Source of the DNA: Candidatus Aquicultor sp.
GTDB taxonomy: Bacteria; Actinomycetota; Aquicultoria; Aquicultorales; Aquicultoraceae
Assembly: GCA_036504445.1 (NCBI GenBank)
Contig: DASXVE010000024.1
Coordinates: 1-64,000, forward strand
Length of the DNA stretch: 64,000 nt
Reading direction: 5' to 3'
The position numbers were made by a program, and so were the translations under genes. Below are positions 23,336-33,434 of this stretch, in pieces; positions within the stretch are counted from its first letter, which is position 1; each line of letters begins with the position of its first letter. A model generated the notes under the pieces. The model was not told where the DNA came from, did not search any database, and saw only the letters and a list, made by a program, of their open reading frames with translations.

Positions 23336-26300
23336 TTAAAGTTCCTGCTCGGCTTCATACCTTACTCTAAGCCCCGCCTCCTCAATTCTGAACATTTGCC
23401 GAAACCGTTTGTTGTAGGGGTTTGGTAAATGCTTCACCGTCGGACTTTCCGATAGGGCGTTCATGACATGAAAAATCGAAAATATTTCGTTTCGCTTGTC
23501 TGCCAATCTTACAGCAAGCTGGACTTCGGAGGAACCGAGTTCAAAGACCCCGTCTTCTCCTGTGCTAGCCTTCACTTCAATGAAATGAATCTTGCCGTCC
23601 ACTAAAACTTTAAAATCGTAACCATAACCATCATCCGTTCTATTCTTTGGAAACTTATGTTTGCTATTTTCCGAAACCCAACAATCTGGGGTGATAATAT
23701 CGGTACCGTAAGTCTGCTGCAATAGACGATATACATATATCTCGCCAGTTAACCCTACAAGGTTTTTCATCGCCTGAGTCATCCTTGGGGGCACTCCGCT
23801 TCTTTTACGGCCGTTTATCCCCGATCCATTACCAACACGTTTCTTTCTTTTAGACTTTAGCTGTTTTAGGTCGGTCCAATTTCTTATATCGAAACCCGAG
23901 ACTTCTTCAATGTGCAAATTCTGTTCCAGGTGGTCCCAGAGATTTGTAAGATTATCAGAGGTGTTCTCAAAAGGCTGGCCGCAAACTTGCACCATTCGCT
24001 TCTCCTTCTCCAACTTGAGTCGCTGCCTCTGCAAGCTTTCATCTGCCTGGTGCAAATCTTCCTCGAGGACCTTTAGTGAACTTATAACTCCTGACACATC
24101 GTACTCAGTATCGATAACATCCCAAAGCTCTATATGGTCGTCTTCCCTTGGAAGGCTCCGAATAGCATTTAGGCATGAAGATTCGCCCCAAAAATTGAGA
24201 AAGGCATGCTCATCCAAATATTCTTCTAGCTGGTTCATTAGGCTGTTTACACCATCAGCCCACATTCCCGGAAGAGCTTTGTTTCTCTCACACCAAACGA
24301 TGACTGCCTTCTGAAGCTTTACAAGCTCCTTTTTTACGTTTTCGTAATTCGCCGAATGAATCTCAATAGGATCAATTTTCGGCTCAAGTCCGCACTCGGA
24401 AAGCCTAACAAACAAATCATCTAGAGACTCCGCCTGTGTCACAGCATCAAGTTCTTCAGTCGATGCTCCGATCGCTTCGAGAGCTGGTGTTACTACCTCC
24501 ATCACCATTCTAAACTTAATATTCCAAAAACGTCTCGGCCAATCGTCAGGGCAACCAAATTCATGGATGCAATCCTCTAATTCCAAGAAGCGACCTGCCG
24601 CGTCGTTATCGTTAAGAATACGCCGAATAATGGCACGAAGCGGTTTCCGTGCAGAATCAAGGTACAGTTTAAATTGTTCCTCTATACCAGATATCTCGAT
24701 CGGACTCTCGCCAAATGGAGCAAGAACGGCATTCCACCGCTCAAGCTGAGCGCTCTCGCCTAGGATTTCAAAAAGGTATTCGCCGGTCTGCTGAAGTCCC
24801 CGCGAGGCTCGCGCAATCTCTAGGACCTTTTCCCACCCAAGAGATCTCAATTCAAGAGCTTTGAGATACGATTCCACTTGGTCATCAGTATTAAGCTCTA
24901 CAAGAGCAGCTGTATCAACTCCAGGTTCTAGGAGGTGTATGATTGGACGCAATACTTTTATGGTCCAAGAAAGATTACCAAGCCAACGTTGCTGCACCTC
25001 GGCATAGCGGTCCTGAGAAATTCCAACTTCCTGAAGAGCCTCGCATATTTCTTTCTGGCTAGGTTCAGCATTGTCAACAAGATTTCCTAGCACTAATTTA
25101 AGAGGGATAGGAAGATCAGCCCTTTCCACTACGGTAGATAGGGCTTCGCTAAAGAGGCTAATCTTTTGCCGCCCTATCTCTTCTGCTATCAGGGTATTCT
25201 CCCGAACATGCCAAAATGCCCTCACTGGCATGTTGGCAACCAAATAATCATCACGCCAGAGGCCAATCTCAACAGTATCGACCCATTGTACTCGCGCACT
25301 CCGAAGGCTATCCATAGCCTTTTGAAATGCTTTAGTCCCAGTTCCCCGATTCTGCTGTCCGGCATAGGCAAACACCGAGAGAACAACCGGCGGCAGCCAT
25401 TCCAAACCATTCGAGGCAAATGGTTGATCCGTGCCTTCGTTCCATGCTTTGCCATTAACTAGCGGTTGCATTTTGAGTTCAGATGCCAATTGCACTGCAT
25501 TCCCGTAAGAATCTAAGAAAAAATCTTTCAAACGTTTTGCATCTCTGAATTCAATGGCGATAATCGGCTTCGAATGCAATTCAAGGCTATCATGCAGAGC
25601 TTCAGTCGCATCAGGCAAGAATACCGGATCATCATCTGACGGCGCCGTAGCCTCTAATGTGTTAGACCCCCTGCGGACCACCAAAGTTTCTGGTAAACTG
25701 TTACCTTCCTTCGGATAAAGCTGTGTCCATGCGTTTCGCACCATTCCCAAGAACACATCCAGATTCGCAATGTCGACTGCCGGGTCGGCTAATGCATGCG
25801 CAAGGTCATCCAAGAGCCGGGCGTCAGGGGTCTGTATTTCAAGGTCAAATAGAGGCATACCAAGCTCTCGCATTGTACTAACAAGGGCTGGGTTCTTTTC
25901 CATGATTGTTATAATGGCAGAGGGAAGGGGCTTCAGGCAGTCATAATGATGTGAGCGTCCTGCAAGAACCGTAGAGGGCACAAGCCATCTCTCTCTAGGA
26001 CAAAAGAAATCGATGCTATCTTCCTGTGCGTCAGCTATCCATGCAGTTTCCTCGAAGAAAAACTTAAGGGGCGACTTTATCGTAAATCTATGCCTTTCGC
26101 CATCTAGTTTTTCGATTGCTAATTCCTCCCAGTCCTCATGGAGTTGTTGGAAAGGAATTGAATCTAGCAGAATCCTCATTAAGACCACTCGGAGACTGCC
26201 ATCAAAGTCTCCGTAGCGATCAAGACCGGGCAGAGAATATAGATGCTTGACAACATAGCGGAAATTCCCCGAGTAAGGCGATGCTATCTCTTTGGAAACA

Positions 26301-28903
26301 TATCTGCGATATCTTTTCCAGCAATCTTCCCAAAAGGTCTGAGGCCCCTTTTCAGGAATCATAACTTCTCGATACCCGCCGACCCAGAACACCGATGTCC
26401 AACCAGTGCTTTGTATTCTCTCGGGTCGAAGTCCTCTAAAAACACCTGCTTTCTTCAAAAGATCATAAGCCCTATCGGCTAATCCGCCCCAGTACTTGCT
26501 GTCTGGTGGCAATAAAAGCCTTTTCGATGCTTCTTGGCATTCAGAAGTATTAACCTTGCTCAGATATAGATCGAGATCTTTACCAAGGGTGCCATTGGAT
26601 TGATCATCCCAACCGGTGCCAAAGGTAGTCTCATCCATTTGGTACCAACCACTCCGACATGGAGCTGGCAAACGAGCAAGTAATTTTGTAGCATTTTCTC
26701 CTCTATCTCTTGCGACAAGGCTAAAGATAAGCTTTAGGCCCCACTGCAAAATGTCGCGACAGAGTTTGCCATTCTCAGATCGGAGAGAAACAGGAAGATC
26801 TGGAATTATAGGAATCAGAACACTTCGGAAAATATGTTCAACACCGAATTGCTTCACTAAGTCCGAGGAGAGAAAGGTGTGAATCGGCGTTGAAGCGTAG
26901 CCGCCGCGCTCGCGCGCTGTATGAGTAGTTATAGATTCGTTCAAGAAAGAGATGAACGGCCTTAAACTCACCGGAATTTCCTCAATCGCCTCCTCAGACT
27001 GGATCTCGTCATCCAATCCAAGCTTCATCGGACGGAAGAAAACCGCGCTCCTTTCCCCAACAGAATGTAGCTGACCATCTGTCCCCAAGAGCACCTTTTT
27101 GCCCTTCAGTAAAGAAGCCCTACCCTCAAGAATACTTTCAACGTCATGCCAGAATCCATTCCAATCTACCCTTCCGTCTGAGGCATGAAGAATAGTAGCT
27201 GCCTTTTCGATGGTGTCTGCAAGCTGTTGATCTGTAGCATAAGAACCGATACTGATCTTTCTGTAGATTTGTTTCACCAAGCCCATACGAGAAGAGAGCG
27301 CCTCAATGAAAGCGGGATAACAGGCGGATTCACGGAGAAGGCTGGGGGATAGAACCTCCGCGTCCTCAACAACACTGAGAATACTGGCTGTTTTTAGGGC
27401 TGCCCACCCTTTATCCGTCAAGCAGATATTCTGGTCTGCGATGTTAATGCCTTCTTCCTTCCAGAGCGTCGAGATTGTGGACCACCATCTTTCCCCAGCC
27501 GCTCCGTCAGCGTATGAGACCAAATCAATAATTGCAGCTGCCTCGTCCTCGCCCCGACCAACCAAACTATTAAATATCACGCCCGTTACTTTCCTGGCGA
27601 TAGACCTTAAAAGTAGCATGTTAAGTGGTTGGCTAAAGTCTACATCGGTTCTACTCATATCTCCATAAAACGGTGCACTGAAATGGGCTGAGCAACCACT
27701 AGACAAACCAGTAGGAAGGTAAATATTCAGGATTCCGTCTTCGGGGCTTTCCTCCAGGCGCACAGCAACTGAAATCCTTGCACTCGCAAGCTCTGGCCAT
27801 TTCCCTGGAAGTTCTACGACAGCAGCAGCTAAAGCCTCAGCGTTCGCTGACTTGTCGTCATCCCCAATACGCTCCTCCCACAACCAGAATCTTCTCTCGG
27901 TTTTTACGGCTTCATTATCGTAAGCTGATTCCTCACGAATAGAGACTTCCGAGCCATTTTCAGGATCATTTTCTCTCGAGGCCTCCAATCGGAGAAACTT
28001 GCGGTTATATTGATTTGTAACCAGCTGAAAAGCTCTAACTCTATCAAGAAAAAGCACCGTATTCTCATTGAGGTTTTTTAATTCAGTAAGCGCAAGTTCT
28101 CTTGCTTTTTCATTGATAAAAGGCAGTCTGATAACCGATGCATATCCCTGCTTCTCATATTCCAATACTTTTTGTGGTACCGCTTTGTCCCTAATTGGCT
28201 CAGGAAGGAGATACGGAGATAGATGCTTAAGTTCTTTACGCAGCCACCCCTTGCCAGACTTCTTGCACCGTCCCCGAAAAGCTATGTATTTCTCATTGGA
28301 CCACGACACTAATGGAATGTCGCGGTCAAGAGGGCAGCTAGGAGCGTTATTTCCTTCCAGCAAGGTGTCTATGGAGGTCTCAAATTCTTGCACTATGAAG
28401 GGGTTAAACCGGAAGCAAAATCCATCAAATAGAAGGCTTTCCTTCCTGCGCCTCGAATAGATTTCAGGTGATTTCGATATTTCAAGAACACTCCGGAAAC
28501 CTATGCCCTTATTGCCTATTGATTTTTCAGGATCTTTGTCGCTTTGGCCGAGATTAGATAGACTCTCAAAATTTGAGGCTGAGAAAGGTTTGCCGTCATT
28601 AGCAACATAAAGAGCGCCAAAAGGCGCCTCATTTTCCATAATACTGAGTTCTATTCTGCGCTCATCTTCCCCCTCTCCTCTCTCAAGAAGAGCATCATGT
28701 GCATTTTGTATCAATTCGATAAGGAACCGCCCGTGATATTGGTGTTCGACCTGTTCAGTCAAGTTGTGAAGGCTTTTGTAGTTGGACGTTCCATTAGCGA
28801 TCTCATCTAGGAAAGTGTGAATCTGACCAAGCGTCTTATGAAGAATTATCTCTTGAAATTCTTCATTCTTGGATGTCTTAATCTGATTCGTCACATTCTT
28901 CAT
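23336..28903 (-). CDS. Giant sacsin-like HSP90 ATPase with C-terminal NOV_C/DUF3883 domain
   Basis: 1855 residues. The N-terminus (about 40-140) is a Bergerat-fold ATPase of the sacsin/NO VEIN type: LIELIQNAHDALLE with the Glu/Asn/Asp set, YVANDGKPFS and GNKGIGFRSVLEIS. A very long middle (about 300-1600) has no motif I recognise and includes helical, coiled-coil-like segments near 1600-1650. The C-terminus holds a NOV_C/DUF3883 domain (GLTGEIYVYRLL, then YDFKVLVDGKIHFIEVKAST), whose D...ExK pattern suggests a PD-(D/E)XK nuclease. GAGGAG precedes the ATG. Standing first in a defence island, it is a candidate single-gene antiphage factor: chaperone-like sensor with a nuclease tail. Function is inference. 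Confidence 0.82.
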   Translation of the reverse strand: MKNVTNQIKTSKNEEFQEIILHKTLGQIHTFLDEIANGTSNYKSLHNLTEQVEHQYHGRFLIELIQNAHDALLERGEGEDERRIELSIMENEAPFGALYVANDGKPFSASNFESLSNLGQSDKDPEKSIGNKGIGFRSVLEISKSPEIYSRRRKESLLFDGFCFRFNPFIVQEFETSIDTLLEGNNAPSCPLDRDIPLVSWSNEKYIAFRGRCKKSGKGWLRKELKHLSPYLLPEPIRDKAVPQKVLEYEKQGYASVIRLPFINEKARELALTELKNLNENTVLFLDRVRAFQLVTNQYNRKFLRLEASRENDPENGSEVSIREESAYDNEAVKTERRFWLWEERIGDDDKSANAEALAAAVVELPGKWPELASARISVAVRLEESPEDGILNIYLPTGLSSGCSAHFSAPFYGDMSRTDVDFSQPLNMLLLRSIARKVTGVIFNSLVGRGEDEAAAIIDLVSYADGAAGERWWSTISTLWKEEGINIADQNICLTDKGWAALKTASILSVVEDAEVLSPSLLRESACYPAFIEALSSRMGLVKQIYRKISIGSYATDQQLADTIEKAATILHASDGRVDWNGFWHDVESILEGRASLLKGKKVLLGTDGQLHSVGERSAVFFRPMKLGLDDEIQSEEAIEEIPVSLRPFISFLNESITTHTARERGGYASTPIHTFLSSDLVKQFGVEHIFRSVLIPIIPDLPVSLRSENGKLCRDILQWGLKLIFSLVARDRGENATKLLARLPAPCRSGWYQMDETTFGTGWDDQSNGTLGKDLDLYLSKVNTSECQEASKRLLLPPDSKYWGGLADRAYDLLKKAGVFRGLRPERIQSTGWTSVFWVGGYREVMIPEKGPQTFWEDCWKRYRRYVSKEIASPYSGNFRYVVKHLYSLPGLDRYGDFDGSLRVVLMRILLDSIPFQQLHEDWEELAIEKLDGERHRFTIKSPLKFFFEETAWIADAQEDSIDFFCPRERWLVPSTVLAGRSHHYDCLKPLPSAIITIMEKNPALVSTMRELGMPLFDLEIQTPDARLLDDLAHALADPAVDIANLDVFLGMVRNAWTQLYPKEGNSLPETLVVRRGSNTLEATAPSDDDPVFLPDATEALHDSLELHSKPIIAIEFRDAKRLKDFFLDSYGNAVQLASELKMQPLVNGKAWNEGTDQPFASNGLEWLPPVVLSVFAYAGQQNRGTGTKAFQKAMDSLRSARVQWVDTVEIGLWRDDYLVANMPVRAFWHVRENTLIAEEIGRQKISLFSEALSTVVERADLPIPLKLVLGNLVDNAEPSQKEICEALQEVGISQDRYAEVQQRWLGNLSWTIKVLRPIIHLLEPGVDTAALVELNTDDQVESYLKALELRSLGWEKVLEIARASRGLQQTGEYLFEILGESAQLERWNAVLAPFGESPIEISGIEEQFKLYLDSARKPLRAIIRRILNDNDAAGRFLELEDCIHEFGCPDDWPRRFWNIKFRMVMEVVTPALEAIGASTEELDAVTQAESLDDLFVRLSECGLEPKIDPIEIHSANYENVKKELVKLQKAVIVWCERNKALPGMWADGVNSLMNQLEEYLDEHAFLNFWGESSCLNAIRSLPREDDHIELWDVIDTEYDVSGVISSLKVLEEDLHQADESLQRQRLKLEKEKRMVQVCGQPFENTSDNLTNLWDHLEQNLHIEEVSGFDIRNWTDLKQLKSKRKKRVGNGSGINGRKRSGVPPRMTQAMKNLVGLTGEIYVYRLLQQTYGTDIITPDCWVSENSKHKFPKNRTDDGYGYDFKVLVDGKIHFIEVKASTGEDGVFELGSSEVQLAVRLADKRNEIFSIFHVMNALSESPTVKHLPNPYNKRFRQMFRIEEAGLRVRYEAEQEL

Positions 28904-29128
28904 TAAATACGCTCCTCAACCTGAAGGCGATACTCAGAGGCTGCCCAGACGATTTCGTAATCTTTCTTTTCTGTTGTGGCGGTCAAACAGCACTTCATAG
29001 GTAATAGCTCGTTCGGTGGAACTGCTGAGCATTGTGTCGTCAATGCTGGCACGAAAGACTCTGCTTGACTTCATGCTCCTAATATCCCCCGGTTAACCGG
29101 CTCTTCTTTGCTATCCCTCGACAGGCGT

Positions 29129-29929
29129 CTAACGAATTTGGCATCGTTCTTTCATAGTCTCCCACTCACTTGATAATTCCTCGTTAAGTGAATTGTAGAT
29201 ATCAGTATTGAGCAAAATGCCAGACCAGGATAAGGTTGCTTCATATTCGATAACATTGATGAGTATCTCCGGGGTTTTGCTGAACTCCTTGTCTGGGGTG
29301 TTTTTTAGGTCTTGAAACAGACGTCGGTAGTTTTCATAAATCCTTTTTACTCGGCCAACAAACAATGTTTGGTTTACCGCTTGTGTAAATAGGATGATTG
29401 GAAGCACTAATTTTAATAGCATAATGAATGCATTGTTTTGGCCAGTAAATGCAAAGAGGATAAAAAGTACACCTATTAAGGCATTTTGTATCCATAGAGG
29501 CTTTAGCATGCGCTTAGAAACATTGTAAGTGAACAAAGCGTTTTCAAACCCGTTGACCGCCATCTTATAAATTCCCTGTTCAACTTCATCATTTGAAAAA
29601 TAGCCCTTAGAGCTTTCCTCCGAGTAAGTGGTTGCAAACGAGTTGTCTATAAAATCCATTCTTTTTTGAACGCTTGCTTCATAAATAATGTAGTTGGTGA
29701 TAATTACCAACAGACCGTAAGCAACGATAAAGATGGAATTTATGGAGTCGATAAGGTCGCTTACGGGTCTCCGGGCCTCATTATCCAGCTGAAAAAAGAA
29801 CGCGATGATTGCTAAAGCGGTAGCGATATACAGCACATACCTAGCAGCCTTATCAAAGGATCTCGCTTGCTCGAATGTGCGGCTAAATGGAACCACCATG
29901 TTATCATTATCCGTATTCTGGGAATTCAT
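29129..29929 (-). CDS. S-4TM family pore-forming CBASS effector
   Basis: 266 residues with four hydrophobic segments in two pairs (about 31-48, 67-86, 143-162, 166-188), a cytosolic helical part between the pairs and a soluble C-terminal region. The start (NMVVPFSRTFEQARSFDKA) and the NQTLFVGRVKRIYENYR stretch fit the S-4TM family, predicted membrane effectors next to CD-NTases. By analogy with CBASS, a cyclic nucleotide signal would open the pore and kill or arrest the infected cell. The ATG lies 23 bases inside the CD-NTase gene, so the two are translationally coupled. Confidence 0.82.
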   Translation of the reverse strand: MNSQNTDNDNMVVPFSRTFEQARSFDKAARYVLYIATALAIIAFFFQLDNEARRPVSDLIDSINSIFIVAYGLLVIITNYIIYEASVQKRMDFIDNSFATTYSEESSKGYFSNDEVEQGIYKMAVNGFENALFTYNVSKRMLKPLWIQNALIGVLFILFAFTGQNNAFIMLLKLVLPIILFTQAVNQTLFVGRVKRIYENYRRLFQDLKNTPDKEFSKTPEILINVIEYEATLSWSGILLNTDIYNSLNEELSSEWETMKERCQIR

Positions 29930-30896
29930 CGCCGAAAACTTCTCTCCATTTATTTATCGCTTTTTCCTGATCTGAATCTCGGGTTTCAAACTGATACGCT
30001 TCAAAACCTTTTTGGTTAGCCTCTGTGGCCTTAGCTGATATTTTCAGCTTATCCTCAACGGATAAATCATTTAGCTCTCCCTGAAAGCCTTTGGGATCGA
30101 GCACCGAACCGAAAATCGCCGTGCTCAAGTGGGCCCAAAACTCTATGAGGTTTGCATCAATCCAGTCACTAATGCTACTTCGAGTTGCGTAATAATTCAA
30201 AATTATGTTTTCGAATAGATACGAAGGTATCGTGGGCATGATTGGCCTTCTGTTCCAATACTTTAACGTGCGAATTATCTGTAGAATCGCCCCACTGTGC
30301 TGCTGGTTGATTTCGGTGACACGCGTTTGATCAACTCTTGGATCGGTAGCCTTCCAGCCGCCGCTGCCATCAGGGATGAGATAATAGCCTGTATCTGTGT
30401 AGAATGCCGGCACAATGTCAAAAACCCACTCGTAAGAAGTGAGCTGCAGCGTGGCGGCCTCTTGTCGTCTATGTAACTCCGCTTTCTTATAATGCTCTAT
30501 TTGAGCCAGGGAGCTAACTAGCTTATTTACCAACCGTATGGAGTTAAGCCTTCCATTGTCATCGCACAGCTTTCTTAAGTTGGTTGCTGTTTCCGGCACA
30601 TCAATCAAATAGCTCTTGCCGTAAGACTGCATATTGTAAGTCGACCCCTGGGCCGCAAACGTAAGGATCATATCGATGTCATCAAGCGGCCTAATTTTGG
30701 TATTTCGGGCAAACGAGCCGAACCTAATATGCATGCCATCGTATAACACCGGAAAATCCGATATCTTATTTGGGAGATTTTCTAATTGACCAAATAGCCA
30801 ATCACGGCTTGCTCTCGCAACCTTCGTTTTGTCAGATACAAGGTTTACAACGTCTTTATTGAACTCAGAAAATGCAGCATTTACACTTGTCGCCAT
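29907..30896 (-). CDS. CD-NTase of a CBASS system (SMODS nucleotidyltransferase)
   Basis: 329 residues. The nucleotidyltransferase core shows GSFARNTKIRPLDDIDMIL: the Gly-Ser helix and the D-x-D metal ligands near residues 70-85. A third acidic residue lies in EWVFDIVPAFYTD. A conserved YLIPDGSGGWKATDP block and the helical C-terminal OAS1-like domain (LKYWNRR) complete the family picture. It should make a cyclic di- or trinucleotide on phage infection. No Cap2/Cap3 (E1/E2, JAB), HORMA or TRIP13 genes are present, which makes this a type I CBASS with the S-4TM effector. GGTGG precedes the ATG. Confidence 0.9.
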   Translation of the reverse strand: MATSVNAAFSEFNKDVVNLVSDKTKVARASRDWLFGQLENLPNKISDFPVLYDGMHIRFGSFARNTKIRPLDDIDMILTFAAQGSTYNMQSYGKSYLIDVPETATNLRKLCDDNGRLNSIRLVNKLVSSLAQIEHYKKAELHRRQEAATLQLTSYEWVFDIVPAFYTDTGYYLIPDGSGGWKATDPRVDQTRVTEINQQHSGAILQIIRTLKYWNRRPIMPTIPSYLFENIILNYYATRSSISDWIDANLIEFWAHLSTAIFGSVLDPKGFQGELNDLSVEDKLKISAKATEANQKGFEAYQFETRDSDQEKAINKWREVFGDEFPEYG

Positions 30897-31074
30897 AGTC
30901 CACCTTCTTGGTCAAGGCTATGCTTATCTAACGCTTGGAGTGTAGAGCTAATTACTATTAAATACCAAGTACGACCACGGCGCAATTAGGGGTGATGTTT
31001 GCTTGGGGCTTAACCGTCGTTCTATGCCCGCGCACCAGTGTAAATACCCTTGAGAACGTAAGCGATTCAGCACA

Positions 31075-32319
31075 CTAGGCGATCTCCAGGAACTTAAGTA
31101 CTTTATTCAAATCCTGGATAGCTTGAGCGCTGATCGTGAGAAGTTGTTCTTTGTCGGCCAAGATGGGATTGCCCCGCGAGATCGATTTGCCAACATTAAT
31201 ACCTGGAAAATCGATCTCCTCGAGCGCTATTATAAGGTAGTCAATCACCGCATCGATCGCAACATCTAAAGAAAGTATGCTCTTTAAATGCCAGTATTCA
31301 TCACCTTGCCGAGGATACTCTCCACTGGCAGATGTGCGCTCATAAATTCGCAGCTCATAGTCAGGCGCCAACATTTTTAGAAGGGATGTAAACTCACCTC
31401 GATTAGCTTTGATGCCACTATAAAACCTTCCGATCGCCTTGTTCTTATCGGTATGCCGTCCATTTCGAATTACCGCACTAAGTCGCAGACCATCCTTGCC
31501 AAGAACAGCATTGAAGTTACACTGTTTAAAAATATCCGTATTCTCCTGCGGTTTGCGAAGCGCTACCCAGGCGTCCCGGTCATCGCCCGGTATGAGGCGC
31601 CCTACGTGTTGATCAGGGTAAGCTTTTGTGATTTCTGCCGGCAGTCTCGCACACAACTCCTCGGCAAACGCGCTAAGCTTTCCTTTAATGATGCGCTTGT
31701 AATCCTCATCGCGCATGATAAAGAAATCAAAATCGTCGCTCGTAAAACCTGTAAACGGTGCCAAGCCAATCAACTCCAAATAATCGATAAAGTGCCTTAA
31801 CAGAAACCAGTCGGTGTTGTTCTCGGGCTTTATGCTTGAGAAAAGCAAGTACAATTCGGCCCACATCATAACCCTTATATCTTGCTCAGTTGCGCCAATT
31901 GATGCCGCGTGCCTTTGTAGCTGTGCACAATTTAAGCGGGAGAACGTCTTGTTCTCAATAAGTACCACAAACGATGGCGAATAAAGCCACGCATCCGGTC
32001 TTCCCCTGCCGTTACTTGCATTACCTTCTTCGATGTCAGCCGTTGGCGCTAGAGCAAGAATAACCTTATGTTGCGCCCCTAAATCAGGCACATGGCTTCG
32101 CTGCAGCGCAAAATGCGTTCCGCCAGAGCTCAACCTTGTAATCCCAAGATAGTTAAGGAATTGCCGAAGGACCGCCTCGGATGCGCCCTCCAGTACGTTA
32201 ATAAGAGCCTTTGTCGTATTGTCCTCTATTTGCACGCGGTCGGCCGCCGTATACTCTTCGCTGGACGACTTATGCCTCGGACCGCGATAATAGTAAAAGA
32301 TATTCTTGTGTGGATCCAT
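31075..32319 (-). CDS. PD-(D/E)XK nuclease-like protein
   Basis: 414 residues. The segment NGRGRPDAWLYSPSFVVLIE followed by NKTFSRLNCAQLQRHA has the order Asp, hydrophobic strand, E-x-K and a helix with Gln, as in PD-(D/E)XK nucleases (residues about 100-140). The rest is unfamiliar: a central helical region and a C-terminal part ending in a helix with a conserved SLDVAIDAVIDYL block. It is on the CBASS strand with a 178-base gap and ends next to a divergent CD-NTase. It may be a separate defence nuclease or an accessory of either CD-NTase; nothing in the sequence decides this. Confidence 0.65.
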   Translation of the reverse strand: MDPHKNIFYYYRGPRHKSSSEEYTAADRVQIEDNTTKALINVLEGASEAVLRQFLNYLGITRLSSGGTHFALQRSHVPDLGAQHKVILALAPTADIEEGNASNGRGRPDAWLYSPSFVVLIENKTFSRLNCAQLQRHAASIGATEQDIRVMMWAELYLLFSSIKPENNTDWFLLRHFIDYLELIGLAPFTGFTSDDFDFFIMRDEDYKRIIKGKLSAFAEELCARLPAEITKAYPDQHVGRLIPGDDRDAWVALRKPQENTDIFKQCNFNAVLGKDGLRLSAVIRNGRHTDKNKAIGRFYSGIKANRGEFTSLLKMLAPDYELRIYERTSASGEYPRQGDEYWHLKSILSLDVAIDAVIDYLIIALEEIDFPGINVGKSISRGNPILADKEQLLTISAQAIQDLNKVLKFLEIA

Positions 32320-32408
32320 ATTTCTATCTTAAGCCATTAATAAGCGCTAAGATACGGATAATTTGGACGCCATTCATATAGAGTTTGATGAAATCGGTAA
32401 GGATGCTG

Positions 32409-33230
32409 ATGACTGTAAATTCTTATCTAACTAATTTAGCGAATAAGTTAATCCTGTCACCCACGGAAGTATCCAGCATTAATACTTCCATAGAGACGTT
32501 GGCCTCTCGTCTTGACCTCTACTTCGGCAATAACATCAACACCCACTATGAGTTTGGATCCAGCACCCGTGGCACCATCCTTCCCAGAAAGGCAGATGAG
32601 AATTCGGATATAGATTATATGATCATCTTTGGCACGGCAAGCGGATATATGAAGCCGCAAACGTATCTCGACCGCTTGCGGCGTTTTACTAATGATAGAT
32701 ACCCCATGTCAGAGATTTATCAGTCACACCCGACCCTAGTGTTGTCGCTTAACCATATAAAGTTTGAACTCGTTCCCGCGATCAATCATTTTTGGTATGG
32801 CCTACAGATTCCTTCGCCAGTGTCACAATGGTCTGATTGGATGGCTACAAATCCAAAAGGTTTAAACCAAAAGCTAACATCCGCCAACACCAATAACAAA
32901 TCTCTTATTAAGCCGCTTATTCGCCTGATCAAATACTGGAATGCTTGCAACGATTACCCTCTTAACTCTTACGAGCTTGAGAACTTTGTTATCTCCGCGA
33001 ACCTTTATGACGATATAGCGTTGTGGCTTAACTTTATACTCTGCAATTCGCTCGCAGACTATTTTTACGCTTTCTGGAATGCGTTTTCTTATCCCAGCAA
33101 CAAGGCGCAGTATCTAAGGGATAAAGTTGCTAAAACCAAGCAGCGTGTTAAGTATATTAAATCATGTGAGCGGAGCGGGAACACTCCTCAAGCGATTATA
33201 GAGCTGCAAGGCCTTTTGCCAAACCTTTAG
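32409..33230 (+). CDS. Second SMODS-type CD-NTase without a standard effector
   Basis: About 273 residues. YEFGSSTRGTILPRK leads to DENSDIDYMIIF: the Gly-Ser helix and D-x-D, with a third acidic residue in IKFELVPAINHFW, and a C-terminal helical domain (LIKYWNACNDYPLNSYELEN). It belongs to the same superfamily as the CD-NTase at 29907 but is clearly a different subgroup: it lacks the GSGGWKATDP block and has a shorter C-terminus. I start at the third ATG, seven bases after AAGGA. It is transcribed away from the CBASS pair. The only same-strand neighbour is the NERD nuclease 204 bases downstream. Confidence 0.82.
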   Translation: MTVNSYLTNLANKLILSPTEVSSINTSIETLASRLDLYFGNNINTHYEFGSSTRGTILPRKADENSDIDYMIIFGTASGYMKPQTYLDRLRRFTNDRYPMSEIYQSHPTLVLSLNHIKFELVPAINHFWYGLQIPSPVSQWSDWMATNPKGLNQKLTSANTNNKSLIKPLIRLIKYWNACNDYPLNSYELENFVISANLYDDIALWLNFILCNSLADYFYAFWNAFSYPSNKAQYLRDKVAKTKQRVKYIKSCERSGNTPQAIIELQGLLPNL

Positions 33231-33434
33231 TAAGCCATGCGTAATCTATTCATATCAATTAACAACGCGAACGTTTTACTTAATTAGCGATAGTTAATAA
33301 GCACATGAGAAAAACCGAGTCTCCCCATGAGAATCTTGAGTCGAAAACAGCTACCCCGGCAAGCTGATTCTTAGACATCGGCAGATTTGCCTCGGGCACC
33401 TTTGTAAATCAACCGATATGAATACTATCGTTTA

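Noticed and set aside
23119-23358. 79-codon minus-strand frame next to attL
   Set aside because: It runs through the tRNA fragment and the 3' end of the giant gene and has no start signal; treated as non-coding att region.
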